In this document: in pieces, positions 1 to 6,179 of the stretch | How positions within the stretch are numbered: position 1 is the stretch's first letter | Layout: the number at the start of each line of letters is the position of its first letter | DNA from: Paracoccaceae bacterium | GTDB taxonomy: Bacteria; Pseudomonadota; Alphaproteobacteria; Rhodobacterales; Rhodobacteraceae | Assembly: GCA_015487255.1 (NCBI GenBank) | Contig: WFQA01000284.1 | Span: 1 to 11,506 of the forward strand | Direction: 5' to 3' | DNA length: 11,506 nucleotides | Program-made: the position numbers and the translations under genes | Notes under the pieces: generated by a model | Databases searched by the model: none | Seen by the model: the letters and a program-made list of their open reading frames with translations, nothing else | Told to the model about the DNA's origin: nothing

Positions 1-1
1 C

Positions 2-265
2 ATCATGCTGGAGGTGCAGGGGCCGGTGGTGGCGGGTGCGCCGTTTGATGTGGCGTGGTCCGGGCCGGATTATGCGCGGGATTATATCGGCATTTCCGAG
101 GCTGGCTCGCAAGACCGCGCCTATATCAGCTATGTTTATACGGGCGATGGCTCCCCGCTCACCTTCATCGCACCCGATGCCGTGGGCAGCTATGAGCTGC
201 GCTATTTCTCGGGCCAGAGCAACGCGGTGCTGGCAAGGGTGCCGCTACAGGTGGGGGCCAATTAA
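2..265 (+). CDS. C-terminal end of a probable VWA-domain (secreted/periplasmic) protein, 5' truncated by window edge
   Basis: An open frame enters from the left edge and stops with TAA at 263-265, giving 87 visible residues. The visible part is a small beta-rich module. It starts with a hydrophobic-polar stretch (GPVVAGAPFDVAWSGPD), continues with a D-Y-I-G-I strand and a Y-I-S-Y-V-Y-T strand, and ends in a YELRYFSG motif followed by a final LARVPLQV strand. From memory, this pattern (AG..V.V.W.GP...DYI.I, then YELRY) occurs as a C-terminal Ig-like module of VWA-domain proteins in Rhodobacterales. The VWA domain itself, with its MIDAS motif, would lie outside the window, so the family name is inferred. 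The ATG at 5-7 is unlikely to be the start, because the frame is open to the edge. The stop overlaps the stop of the convergent rluA gene. Confidence 0.55.
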   Translation: MMLEVQGPVVAGAPFDVAWSGPDYARDYIGISEAGSQDRAYISYVYTGDGSPLTFIAPDAVGSYELRYFSGQSNAVLARVPLQVGAN

Positions 266-915
266 AACGGGCAGGGCGCGTGGAAGGCCCTGCGCGCGCC
301 ATCACTCGGGTGGTAAATCTCAAGTGAAAGCGCATGCAGGCACAGGCGCGGCGCGGCAGTAAGCGCTGCACCTCTGGCATAAAACCGGTCCCCCAGCATC
401 ACATGGCCAATGGCCAGCATATGCACCCGAAGCTGATGGCTGCGCCCGGTGGTCGGATAAAGCCGGGCCCGCGCATGGGTGGCGTGGCGCGCCACAATTT
501 CCCAACGGGTGTGGGCGGCTTTGCCGTGCTCCATATCCACCCTTTGCAATGGGCGATTGGGCCAGTCGGTGCAAAGCGGCAGCTCCACCTCGCCCTTATC
601 ACCGGGCTGCCCCCAGATCAGCGCCTCATAGGTTTTTACCGTGTGGCGGCGCTCGAATTGCAGCCCCAAATGCCGTTGCGCGGCTTTGTTCATGGCAAAT
701 ATCATCACGCCAGAGGTGTCCATATCCAGCCGGTGCACCAGCAATGCCTCGGGAAATGCCATCTTGGCGCGGCTTTCCAGGCAATCAGCATGCTCAACCG
801 CCTTGCCCGGCACCGAAAGCAGGCCGGAAGGCTTGTTAAGCAGCAGAATGTCATCATCCCGGTGCAGAATATCAAGCGGCCCCGTGGGTGGGGCATAGGT
901 GAAGCTACCCCGCAT
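262..915 (-). CDS. rluA: RluA-type pseudouridine synthase (23S rRNA / tRNA)
   Basis: A cytoplasmic RNA-modifying enzyme of 217 residues that isomerises uridine to pseudouridine. E. coli RluA, about 219 residues, modifies 23S rRNA U746 and tRNA U32. The length and several blocks match RluA closely from memory: NKPSGLLSVPGK (27-38), the catalytic block VHRLDMDTSGV (60-70) with Asp64 as nucleophile, the RluA-specific DWPNRP segment (117-122), TTGRSHQLRVHMLAIGH (155-171) and LGDRFYA (174-180). No S4 domain is present, as expected for RluA rather than RluC/D. I chose ATG 913-915 because the protein then begins just before the conserved region and has an AAGG ribosome-binding sequence upstream. A longer frame to 1032 only adds sequence antisense in character inside pgi. 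It overlaps pgi by 11 nt, so translation is probably coupled. Target specificity is inferred from family resemblance. Confidence 0.9.
   Translation of the reverse strand: MRGSFTYAPPTGPLDILHRDDDILLLNKPSGLLSVPGKAVEHADCLESRAKMAFPEALLVHRLDMDTSGVMIFAMNKAAQRHLGLQFERRHTVKTYEALIWGQPGDKGEVELPLCTDWPNRPLQRVDMEHGKAAHTRWEIVARHATHARARLYPTTGRSHQLRVHMLAIGHVMLGDRFYARGAALTAAPRLCLHALSLEIYHPSDGARRAFHAPCPF
271..293 (-). terminator. Possible weak intrinsic terminator hairpin at the 3' end of the ED operon
   Basis: GCAGGGC at 271-277 pairs perfectly with GCCCTGC at 287-293, a 7-bp stem with a 9-nt loop. Read on the minus strand, the stem is followed after 3 nt by TTTT and then the rluA stop codon, so it resembles a short rho-independent terminator lying inside the last codons of rluA. 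Read on the plus strand, it lies just after the VWA stop but has no following T-run. The T-tract is only four bases, so efficiency would be low. This could instead be a chance feature of GC-rich coding sequence. Confidence 0.3.
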
Positions 916-2443
916 CCAGCGCCTTGAGCAGCCCGATTGTGGAGCCGTCCTTGCCCGAGCTATCACCGCCTTGCAGCAAGGGCAGCAGGGCGGTGGCCAT
1001 TTCCTTGCCCAGCTCCACCCCCCATTGGTCAAAGCTGTTGATCCCCCAGATCACCCCTTCCACAAACACCCGGTGTTCATAAAGCGCGATGATCTGCCCC
1101 AATGTGAACGGGGTGAGCTTTGGGTAGGCCAGTGTGGTCGAGGGGCGGTTGCCGGGGCAAGCCCGGTAAGGCGCACGGCTTTGCTTCCCGCGCATCAGGG
1201 CCTCGGACTGGGCGAGGCAATTGGCCTTCAGCAGATCATGCTGGTGTTTGAGCGCCGGCTCATGGCCCTCGGCGGCGATCATGAATTCACACGGCACCAC
1301 ATTGCTGCCCTGATGCAAAAGCTGGTAAAACGCGTGCTGCCCATTGGTGCCCGCCTGCCCCCAGACCACCGGCCCGGTCGGCTGGCTGACCGGCGCGCCA
1401 TCCAGTGCCACCCGCTTGCCGTTGCTCTCCATATCAAGCTGTTGCAGATAGGCGGGCAGGCGGGAGAGCCGCTGGTCATAAGGCAGCACGGCGCGGGTGG
1501 GGTAATCGCAAATATTGCGATGCCAGATACCGGTGAGCGCCAGCAGCACCGGCATATTTTCTGAGAGCGGCGCGTGGCGGAAATGCTGGTCCATGGCATG
1601 GCCGCCCGCCAGAAATTCGGCAAACCGCTCCGGCCCCACCGCCAGCATGAGCGGCAGGCCAATTGGCCCCCAGACCGAATATCGCCCCCCCACCCAGTCA
1701 GCAAAGCCAAACACCCGATCAGCGGGGATGCCAAAATCAGCGGTCTTGTCCAGCGCGCTGGAGATTGCCACCATCTGGCTTTCGGCCCCCGCCCCCAGCC
1801 ATTTTTTCGCCGTCTCGGCATTGGTCATGGTCTCGATGGTGGTGAAGGTTTTGGAGGCCACAATCACCAAAGTGCGCGCCGGATCGGCCCGTTTGCTGGC
1901 TTCGGTAAAATGCGCGCCGTCGATATTGGAGACAAAGCGGATTTTCGGCCCGTCATGGTAAGCGCCCAGCGCCTTTACCCCCATGGCCGGGCCAAGATCA
2001 GAGCCGCCAATGCCAATGCTGATCACCTCGGTGATCGGGCCGCCATCGGCTGCCTTTATCTCGCCCTGGCGCAGGGCGGTGGCGAAATCACCCATACGCG
2101 CCAGCGTGCTGCGCACCTCTGGCATAACATCCCGCCCCTCCACCAGCACCGCCCCGCTTTGGTTGCGCAATGCCGTGTGCAGCACCGCGCGGTTTTCAGA
2201 GATGTTGATCTTTTCGCCTGCAAACATCGCATCCCGCCGCGCTTCCACCCCGGCCTCCCTAGCCAGTTGCAACAGCAGTTTGCGGGCATCCTTGTCCATC
2301 GAGGTTTTGGAATAATCCAGCAGCATGCCATCCGCCGAGGTGCTGAAATCAGCAAAGCGCATCGGGTCATCAAACAGCGCCATGATGCGGCGATCTGCAC
2401 TTGCGGCGCGGTTGGCGCGCAGCATCCGCCAGATACTGTCCAT
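905..2443 (-). CDS. pgi: Glucose-6-phosphate isomerase
   Basis: A cytoplasmic 512-residue enzyme interconverting glucose-6-phosphate and fructose-6-phosphate, slightly shorter than E. coli Pgi (549). Visible motifs are ISIGIGGSDLGP (141-152), the phosphate-binding ASKTFTTIETMTNA (196-209), PGI signature 1 around DWVGGRYSVWGPIGLP (249-264), the catalytic Glu339 in QQLDMESNGK, His370 in GTNGQHAFYQLLHQG, and signature 2 INSFDQWGVELGK ending at catalytic Lys480. All key residues are present. I chose ATG 2441-2443, one base after the eda stop, with a GGGGG run about 8 nt upstream. A start at 2470 would overlap eda by 26 nt and add nine residues with no family resemblance. In this operon Pgi feeds fructose-6-phosphate into the ED route, allowing a cyclic or gluconeogenic flux. 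A run of seven G residues (plus-strand C at 1685-1691) falls inside signature 1. Confidence 0.97.
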   Translation of the reverse strand: MDSIWRMLRANRAASADRRIMALFDDPMRFADFSTSADGMLLDYSKTSMDKDARKLLLQLAREAGVEARRDAMFAGEKINISENRAVLHTALRNQSGAVLVEGRDVMPEVRSTLARMGDFATALRQGEIKAADGGPITEVISIGIGGSDLGPAMGVKALGAYHDGPKIRFVSNIDGAHFTEASKRADPARTLVIVASKTFTTIETMTNAETAKKWLGAGAESQMVAISSALDKTADFGIPADRVFGFADWVGGRYSVWGPIGLPLMLAVGPERFAEFLAGGHAMDQHFRHAPLSENMPVLLALTGIWHRNICDYPTRAVLPYDQRLSRLPAYLQQLDMESNGKRVALDGAPVSQPTGPVVWGQAGTNGQHAFYQLLHQGSNVVPCEFMIAAEGHEPALKHQHDLLKANCLAQSEALMRGKQSRAPYRACPGNRPSTTLAYPKLTPFTLGQIIALYEHRVFVEGVIWGINSFDQWGVELGKEMATALLPLLQGGDSSGKDGSTIGLLKALDAG

Positions 2444-2444
2444 G

Positions 2445-3092
2445 TTATGCCCCCAATGTGCTGGCCTCACGGGCCAGCGCTTCTATGCCGGCCCAATCCG
2501 CCGCCGCAACCATGCCTTTGGGGGCCACCCACGAGCCACCGGCACAAATCACATTGGGCAGGCGCAAATAATCCTTGGCATTGTTCAGGCTCACCCCGCC
2601 GGTGGGGCAAAACGAGATTTGCGGCAAGGGCGCACCAATGGCCTTGAGCGCTGCCGCCCCGCCCGAGGCCTCGGCCGGGAAAAACTTCAGCACATCATAT
2701 CCCCGCGCCAGCATCTGCATCGCCTCACTCGCGGTGGCCGCACCGGCCAAAAGCGGCAACCCGTGGGCCTCACAGGCTGCCAGCAACGCATCCGTCACCC
2801 CCGGAGAAACGCCAAACCGCGCCCCCGCCATCACCGCGTTTTCCACGTCCTTCGGTGTGATCAGTGTGCCCGCGCCAACCACGCCGCCTTTTACCTTGGC
2901 CATCTCGGCAATCGCCTCAAGGGCGGCCGGGGTGCGCAGGGTTACCTCCAGCGCGGGCAGACCACCGGCCACAAGGGCCTCGGCCAAGGGGCGGGCCGTG
3001 CTGGCATCTTCCACCACCAGCACCGGCACAATCGGGGCCAGCCCGCAGATCTCGCGGTTGCGCTTGCTGGCTTGTTTTGGAGTTATGCTCAT
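2445..3092 (-). CDS. eda: KDPG aldolase (2-dehydro-3-deoxy-phosphogluconate aldolase)
   Basis: A class I aldolase that cleaves 2-keto-3-deoxy-6-phosphogluconate to pyruvate and glyceraldehyde-3-phosphate, the last ED step. At 215 residues it matches E. coli Eda (213). Motifs in order are IVPVLVVED (21-29), GGLPALEVTLRTP (43-55) with catalytic Glu49, VGAGTL (72-77), FGVSPGVT (93-100), DVLKFFPAEASGG (133-145) with Schiff-base Lys136, FCPTGGVS (161-168) and ICAGGSWVAP (182-191). I chose ATG 3090-3092, which has a GGTGA sequence just upstream (the end of the preceding gene) and gives a family-typical N-terminus. The in-frame ATG further out at 3152 would lie within the PPOX gene. The gap to the PPOX stop is 4 nt, and pgi starts 1 nt after the eda stop, so the gene sits mid-operon with probable translational coupling. 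Confidence 0.97.
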   Translation of the reverse strand: MSITPKQASKRNREICGLAPIVPVLVVEDASTARPLAEALVAGGLPALEVTLRTPAALEAIAEMAKVKGGVVGAGTLITPKDVENAVMAGARFGVSPGVTDALLAACEAHGLPLLAGAATASEAMQMLARGYDVLKFFPAEASGGAAALKAIGAPLPQISFCPTGGVSLNNAKDYLRLPNVICAGGSWVAPKGMVAAADWAGIEALAREASTLGA

Positions 3093-3096
3093 TGGT

Positions 3097-3693
3097 TCAC
3101 CATAGGTTTTTGCGTGCCCGTTTCGGCCACGCCTTGTCATATTCGTCATCACCCACCGCGCCTTTGCTCAGGGTCTTGAGCATTTGCCCAATGCTCGGGA
3201 GTTCCGGCAATGCCGCCTCCTGCCACAGCCCGGCGCGCATTACCGCGCGGGCGCATTGAAAATAGACCTCCTCCACGCTCACCACAAGCACCGAACGTGG
3301 TTCCTTGCCGGATCGGGCGTAATGCTGCAACAAAGCGCTGTCTGCGTCGATCCGGCCATGGCCGTTGGCCCGGATCACCGTGCCCGAACCGGGGATCAGA
3401 AACATCAGCGACAACCGCCCGTCGCGCAGAATGTTGCGCAGTGAATCAATGCGGTTATTGCCGGTCCAGTCCGGCAGATGCAGGGTGTTTTCATCCACCA
3501 CAAACACTACCTGCCCATCATCCCCGCGCGGAGAGCAGTCAAGGCCCTCCGGCCCCACGGTTGCCAGCGCCACAAAGGGCGAGGCCTCGATCCACGCCCT
3601 GTAATCGGCGTTCACCTGATCCGCCACCTTGAGCAGCGAGGGCGCCCTGGGTGTGCCGTAAAGCGCCTCCAGTTCTTCAATACTCTCGATCAT
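3097..3693 (-). CDS. FMN-dependent PPOX-fold flavoprotein (pyridoxamine 5'-phosphate oxidase family, MSMEG_1061-like)
   Basis: A 198-residue soluble protein of the split-barrel PNPOx-like family. The visible core is FVALATVGPEGLDCSPRGD (40-58), a strand pair around VVFVVDENTLHLPDW (62-76), GNNRIDSLRNIL (78-89), LSLMFLIPGSGTVIRANG (94-111), and VVSVEEVYFQCARAVMRAGLW (137-157). The SPRGD, GNNR.DSL.N and FLIPG blocks are what I recall from the MSMEG_1061-type FMN-dependent PPOX flavoproteins. These bind FMN, mostly have unknown substrates, and are distinct from true PdxH. The start ATG (3691-3693) overlaps the edd TGA stop as ATGA, and eda follows after 4 nt, so it is expressed as part of the Entner-Doudoroff operon. 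A role in sugar metabolism is not implied by the fold; the link rests only on position. Substrate unknown. Confidence 0.85.
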   Translation of the reverse strand: MIESIEELEALYGTPRAPSLLKVADQVNADYRAWIEASPFVALATVGPEGLDCSPRGDDGQVVFVVDENTLHLPDWTGNNRIDSLRNILRDGRLSLMFLIPGSGTVIRANGHGRIDADSALLQHYARSGKEPRSVLVVSVEEVYFQCARAVMRAGLWQEAALPELPSIGQMLKTLSKGAVGDDEYDKAWPKRARKNLW

Positions 3694-5492
3694 ATCACAC
3701 TGGCCCCGCTCTCCGCACTGCCGACAAAACGGCGAAACACCTCAAACATCTCGCGCCCGGTGCCATGGGTATTGGCGCTTAGATCAGCCTGCACAGGCTT
3801 GCGCGCCAGCACCGCTTCATCCAGCACCTCCAGCGTGCCGCGCACCGCATCCACCCGCACCATGTCTCCATCCTGCAATCTGGCGATCACCCCGCCATCC
3901 ACCGCCTCGGGGGAAACATGGATCGCCGAAGGCACTTTACCCGAAGCCCCCGACATCCGCCCATCCGTGACCAGCGCAATCTTGTGCCCGCGCCCCTGCA
4001 ATATCCCCAAAACCGGGGTCAGCGAGTGCAGTTCCGGCATGCCATTGGCCTTTGGCCCCTGAAACCGCACCACAACCACCATATCCCCGTCAAGCAACCC
4101 ATCCCTGAACGCCGCTTTCACCGCCTCCTGGCTATGAAAAACCCGCGCCGGGGCCTCGATAACATAGCGGGAAGGCTCCACCGCCGAGACCTTCATCACC
4201 GCATTGCCAAGATTGCCCTTGAGTCGCCTGATACCCCCGGTTTGTTGAAACGGTGCTGCGACCGGCTTCAGGATTTTATCATTGCCGCTCACCCGCGCGC
4301 CGGTTTCATACACGATCTCGCCATCCCGCAATTTCGGCTCGCGGGTATAGGCCTCCAACCCCTGCCCAACCACGGTTTTGGTATCCGGGTGCAACAGGCC
4401 CGCCCCGAGCAATTCGCCAATCATATAGCCAAGCCCGCCAGCGGCATGAAAATGGTTCACATCGGCCAGCCCGTTGGGATAAACCCGCGCAATCAGCGGC
4501 ACCACTTCGGAGATGTCTGAAATATCCTCCCAATCCAGCACCACCCCGGCTGCGCGGCCCATGGCCAGCAGGTGGATCAACAGGTTGGTTGAGCCGCCAG
4601 TGGCATTCAGCCCAACAATACCGTTCACAAAGGCCCTGGCATCAAGAATTTCAGCAACCGGGGTATAGTCATTGCCAAGCCCGCTGATCGCCAAGGCCCG
4701 TTTGGCCCCTTCAATGGTAAGCGCATCACGCAGCGGCGTGCGCGGGTTGATGAAACTGGCACCGGGCAGGTGCAGCCCCATGAACTCCATCAGCATCTGG
4801 TTAGTATTGGCGGTGCCATAAAAGGTGCAGGTGCCGGGGCCGTGATAGCTGGCTATTTCCGCCGCCATCAGCTCCTTGCGCCCGACCTTGCCCTCGGCAA
4901 ACTCTTGCCGCACCCGGGCCTTTTCATCATTGGGCAGGCCCGAGGTCATCGGCCCGGCCGGCAAAAACACCGCGGGCAAATGGCCAAAGGTAGCCGCCGC
5001 GATCACCAGCCCCGGCACGATCTTATCACACACCCCAAGATAAACCGTGCTGTCAAACACATTGTGGGAAAGCGCCACCCCGGCCGCCATGGCGATCAGA
5101 TCGCGGGAAAACAACGAAAGCTCCATGCCGGGCTGGCCCTGGGTCACCCCGTCACACATCGCCGGCACTCCGCCTGCCACCTGCGCGGTGCCCCCCGCCT
5201 GCCGCGCCGCCTGCCGGATCAGCTCCGGATAGCGCTCAAACGGCTGGTGGGCGCTCAGCATGTCATTATAGGCGGTGATGATACCAAGGTTTCCCCCCGC
5301 CCCATCCACCAGTGCTGCCTGATCCTCACCCGCCGCCGCATAGGCATGGGCCTGATTGCCACAGGTGAGATGGGCGCGTCTTACCCCGGTGTCAACAGCC
5401 CGCTCGCAGCGCGCCATATAGCCTGCACGCAGGGTTTCCGAGCGGCTCTCTATGCGCTCGGTCACCCGCAATATCGTATCATTCAAAGCCAT
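3690..5492 (-). CDS. edd: 6-phosphogluconate dehydratase
   Basis: Dehydrates 6-phosphogluconate to KDPG, the committed Entner-Doudoroff step, in the cytoplasm. It belongs to the IlvD/Edd family of Fe-S dehydratases. The 600-residue length matches E. coli Edd (603). Cluster-ligand candidates are Cys113 (PAMCDGVTQGQPGMELS), Cys155 (GVCDKIVPG) and Cys222 (GPGTCTFYGTANTNQM), the expected family pattern. Further blocks are NATGGSTNLLIHLLA (296-310), HFHAAGGLGYMIGELL (347-362), and the C-terminal barrel motif TDGRMSGASGKVPSAIHVSPEA (509-530). The acyl-chain-specific features of IlvD are absent, and the neighbours (pgl upstream, eda downstream) fix the assignment to Edd. ATG 5490-5492 lies 3 nt after the pgl stop, with GGAG about 8 nt upstream. 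The stop overlaps the PPOX start by 4 nt. Its oxygen-sensitive cluster makes Fe-S supply relevant; mrp lies elsewhere in this window. Confidence 0.97.
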   Translation of the reverse strand: MALNDTILRVTERIESRSETLRAGYMARCERAVDTGVRRAHLTCGNQAHAYAAAGEDQAALVDGAGGNLGIITAYNDMLSAHQPFERYPELIRQAARQAGGTAQVAGGVPAMCDGVTQGQPGMELSLFSRDLIAMAAGVALSHNVFDSTVYLGVCDKIVPGLVIAAATFGHLPAVFLPAGPMTSGLPNDEKARVRQEFAEGKVGRKELMAAEIASYHGPGTCTFYGTANTNQMLMEFMGLHLPGASFINPRTPLRDALTIEGAKRALAISGLGNDYTPVAEILDARAFVNGIVGLNATGGSTNLLIHLLAMGRAAGVVLDWEDISDISEVVPLIARVYPNGLADVNHFHAAGGLGYMIGELLGAGLLHPDTKTVVGQGLEAYTREPKLRDGEIVYETGARVSGNDKILKPVAAPFQQTGGIRRLKGNLGNAVMKVSAVEPSRYVIEAPARVFHSQEAVKAAFRDGLLDGDMVVVVRFQGPKANGMPELHSLTPVLGILQGRGHKIALVTDGRMSGASGKVPSAIHVSPEAVDGGVIARLQDGDMVRVDAVRGTLEVLDEAVLARKPVQADLSANTHGTGREMFEVFRRFVGSAESGASVI

Positions 5493-5495
5493 GGC

Positions 5496-6179
5496 TCACT
5501 CCGCATAGTGGATTTCGGTATCGGGCAGGTTGAGCACCACCCGAACAGGGGCCTCTGCTTCCGGCCCGTCAATCAGGGCCTTTTCCAGCGCCGCGATCTT
5601 GGCTGGCCCAACAATCAAAACATGCACATTTTTAGCCGCCCGCAACACCGGCGCGGTCAGGGTTATCCGAGGCTCCCCCGCCCCCCTAGCCCGCATTGGC
5701 AGCAAGGGGGGCGCATCACCCGCCAAAGCCTCATCCAGCCGGTCCGCCCCGGGAAACAGGCTGGCCGTGTGCATATCCTCCCCCATGCCCAGCACCAGCA
5801 CATCCAGAGGCAGGGCCGGTTTTATGCCCATAATCAAAGCATCCAACACCTCTTCGGGCGTATCACCAGCCAGCACCATCGGTACCAGCCGCGCTGCTGC
5901 CGCCCTGCCTTGCAGCAGGGTTTCTTTCAGCAGGCGGGTGTTGGAGCGCGGCGAAGCCTCGTCAACAAAGCGCTCGTCGCTCAGCAGCACGTTTACCTTT
6001 TCCCAAGCCACATCCTGCCCGGCAAGGGCGCGCAAAAACGGCCCCGGCGTGCTGCCGCCGGGCACCGCGAGGCTGGCTTGCCCCCTGGCGGCAATCGCGG
6101 TGTTGAGCTGCGCCGCCACCACCTCGGCCAGATCAACCATCAATATCACCCGATCCGGGTATTGCATGAATTCAGACAT
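5496..6179 (-). CDS. pgl: 6-phosphogluconolactonase (DevB/SOL type)
   Basis: Hydrolyses 6-phosphoglucono-delta-lactone to 6-phosphogluconate, the second step after Zwf. It is a 227-residue cytoplasmic protein of the glucosamine/galactosamine-6-phosphate isomerase superfamily. Motifs are LAVPGGSTPGPFL (37-49), the substrate-binding LLSDERFVDEASPRSNTRLL (65-84), and GMGEDMHTASLFPG (131-144) holding the catalytic Asp/His pair (Asp135, His137). The family consensus in that last block is G.DGH; here the glycine is Met136. The C-terminus (PVRVVLNLPDTEIHY) is typical. The start ATG shares its first A with the zwf TGA stop (TGATG), a 1-nt overlap. A second in-frame ATG at residue 5 (6165-6167) cannot be excluded. 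edd follows 3 nt after the stop, so the enzyme is made together with those before and after it in the pathway. Confidence 0.95.
   Translation of the reverse strand: MSEFMQYPDRVILMVDLAEVVAAQLNTAIAARGQASLAVPGGSTPGPFLRALAGQDVAWEKVNVLLSDERFVDEASPRSNTRLLKETLLQGRAAAARLVPMVLAGDTPEEVLDALIMGIKPALPLDVLVLGMGEDMHTASLFPGADRLDEALAGDAPPLLPMRARGAGEPRITLTAPVLRAAKNVHVLIVGPAKIAALEKALIDGPEAEAPVRVVLNLPDTEIHYAE

Noticed and set aside
916..1032. Extended N-terminus of rluA within pgi
   Set aside because: The extra 39 residues are an out-of-frame reading of pgi with clustered Cys, Pro and Trp; no S4 domain is present.
899..1564. A 221-codon plus-strand open frame antisense to the 3' half of pgi
   Set aside because: Low-complexity translation with no motif, opposite the PGI signature and active-site region.
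1574..2647. A 357-codon plus-strand open frame antisense to pgi and the end of eda
   Set aside because: Same antisense artefact; the minus strand carries well-conserved pgi and eda.
3093..3152. Upstream ATG at 3152 extending eda by 20 residues
   Set aside because: The extension lies inside the PPOX coding end and has no aldolase-like sequence; ATG 3092 has a better ribosome-binding sequence and fits family length.
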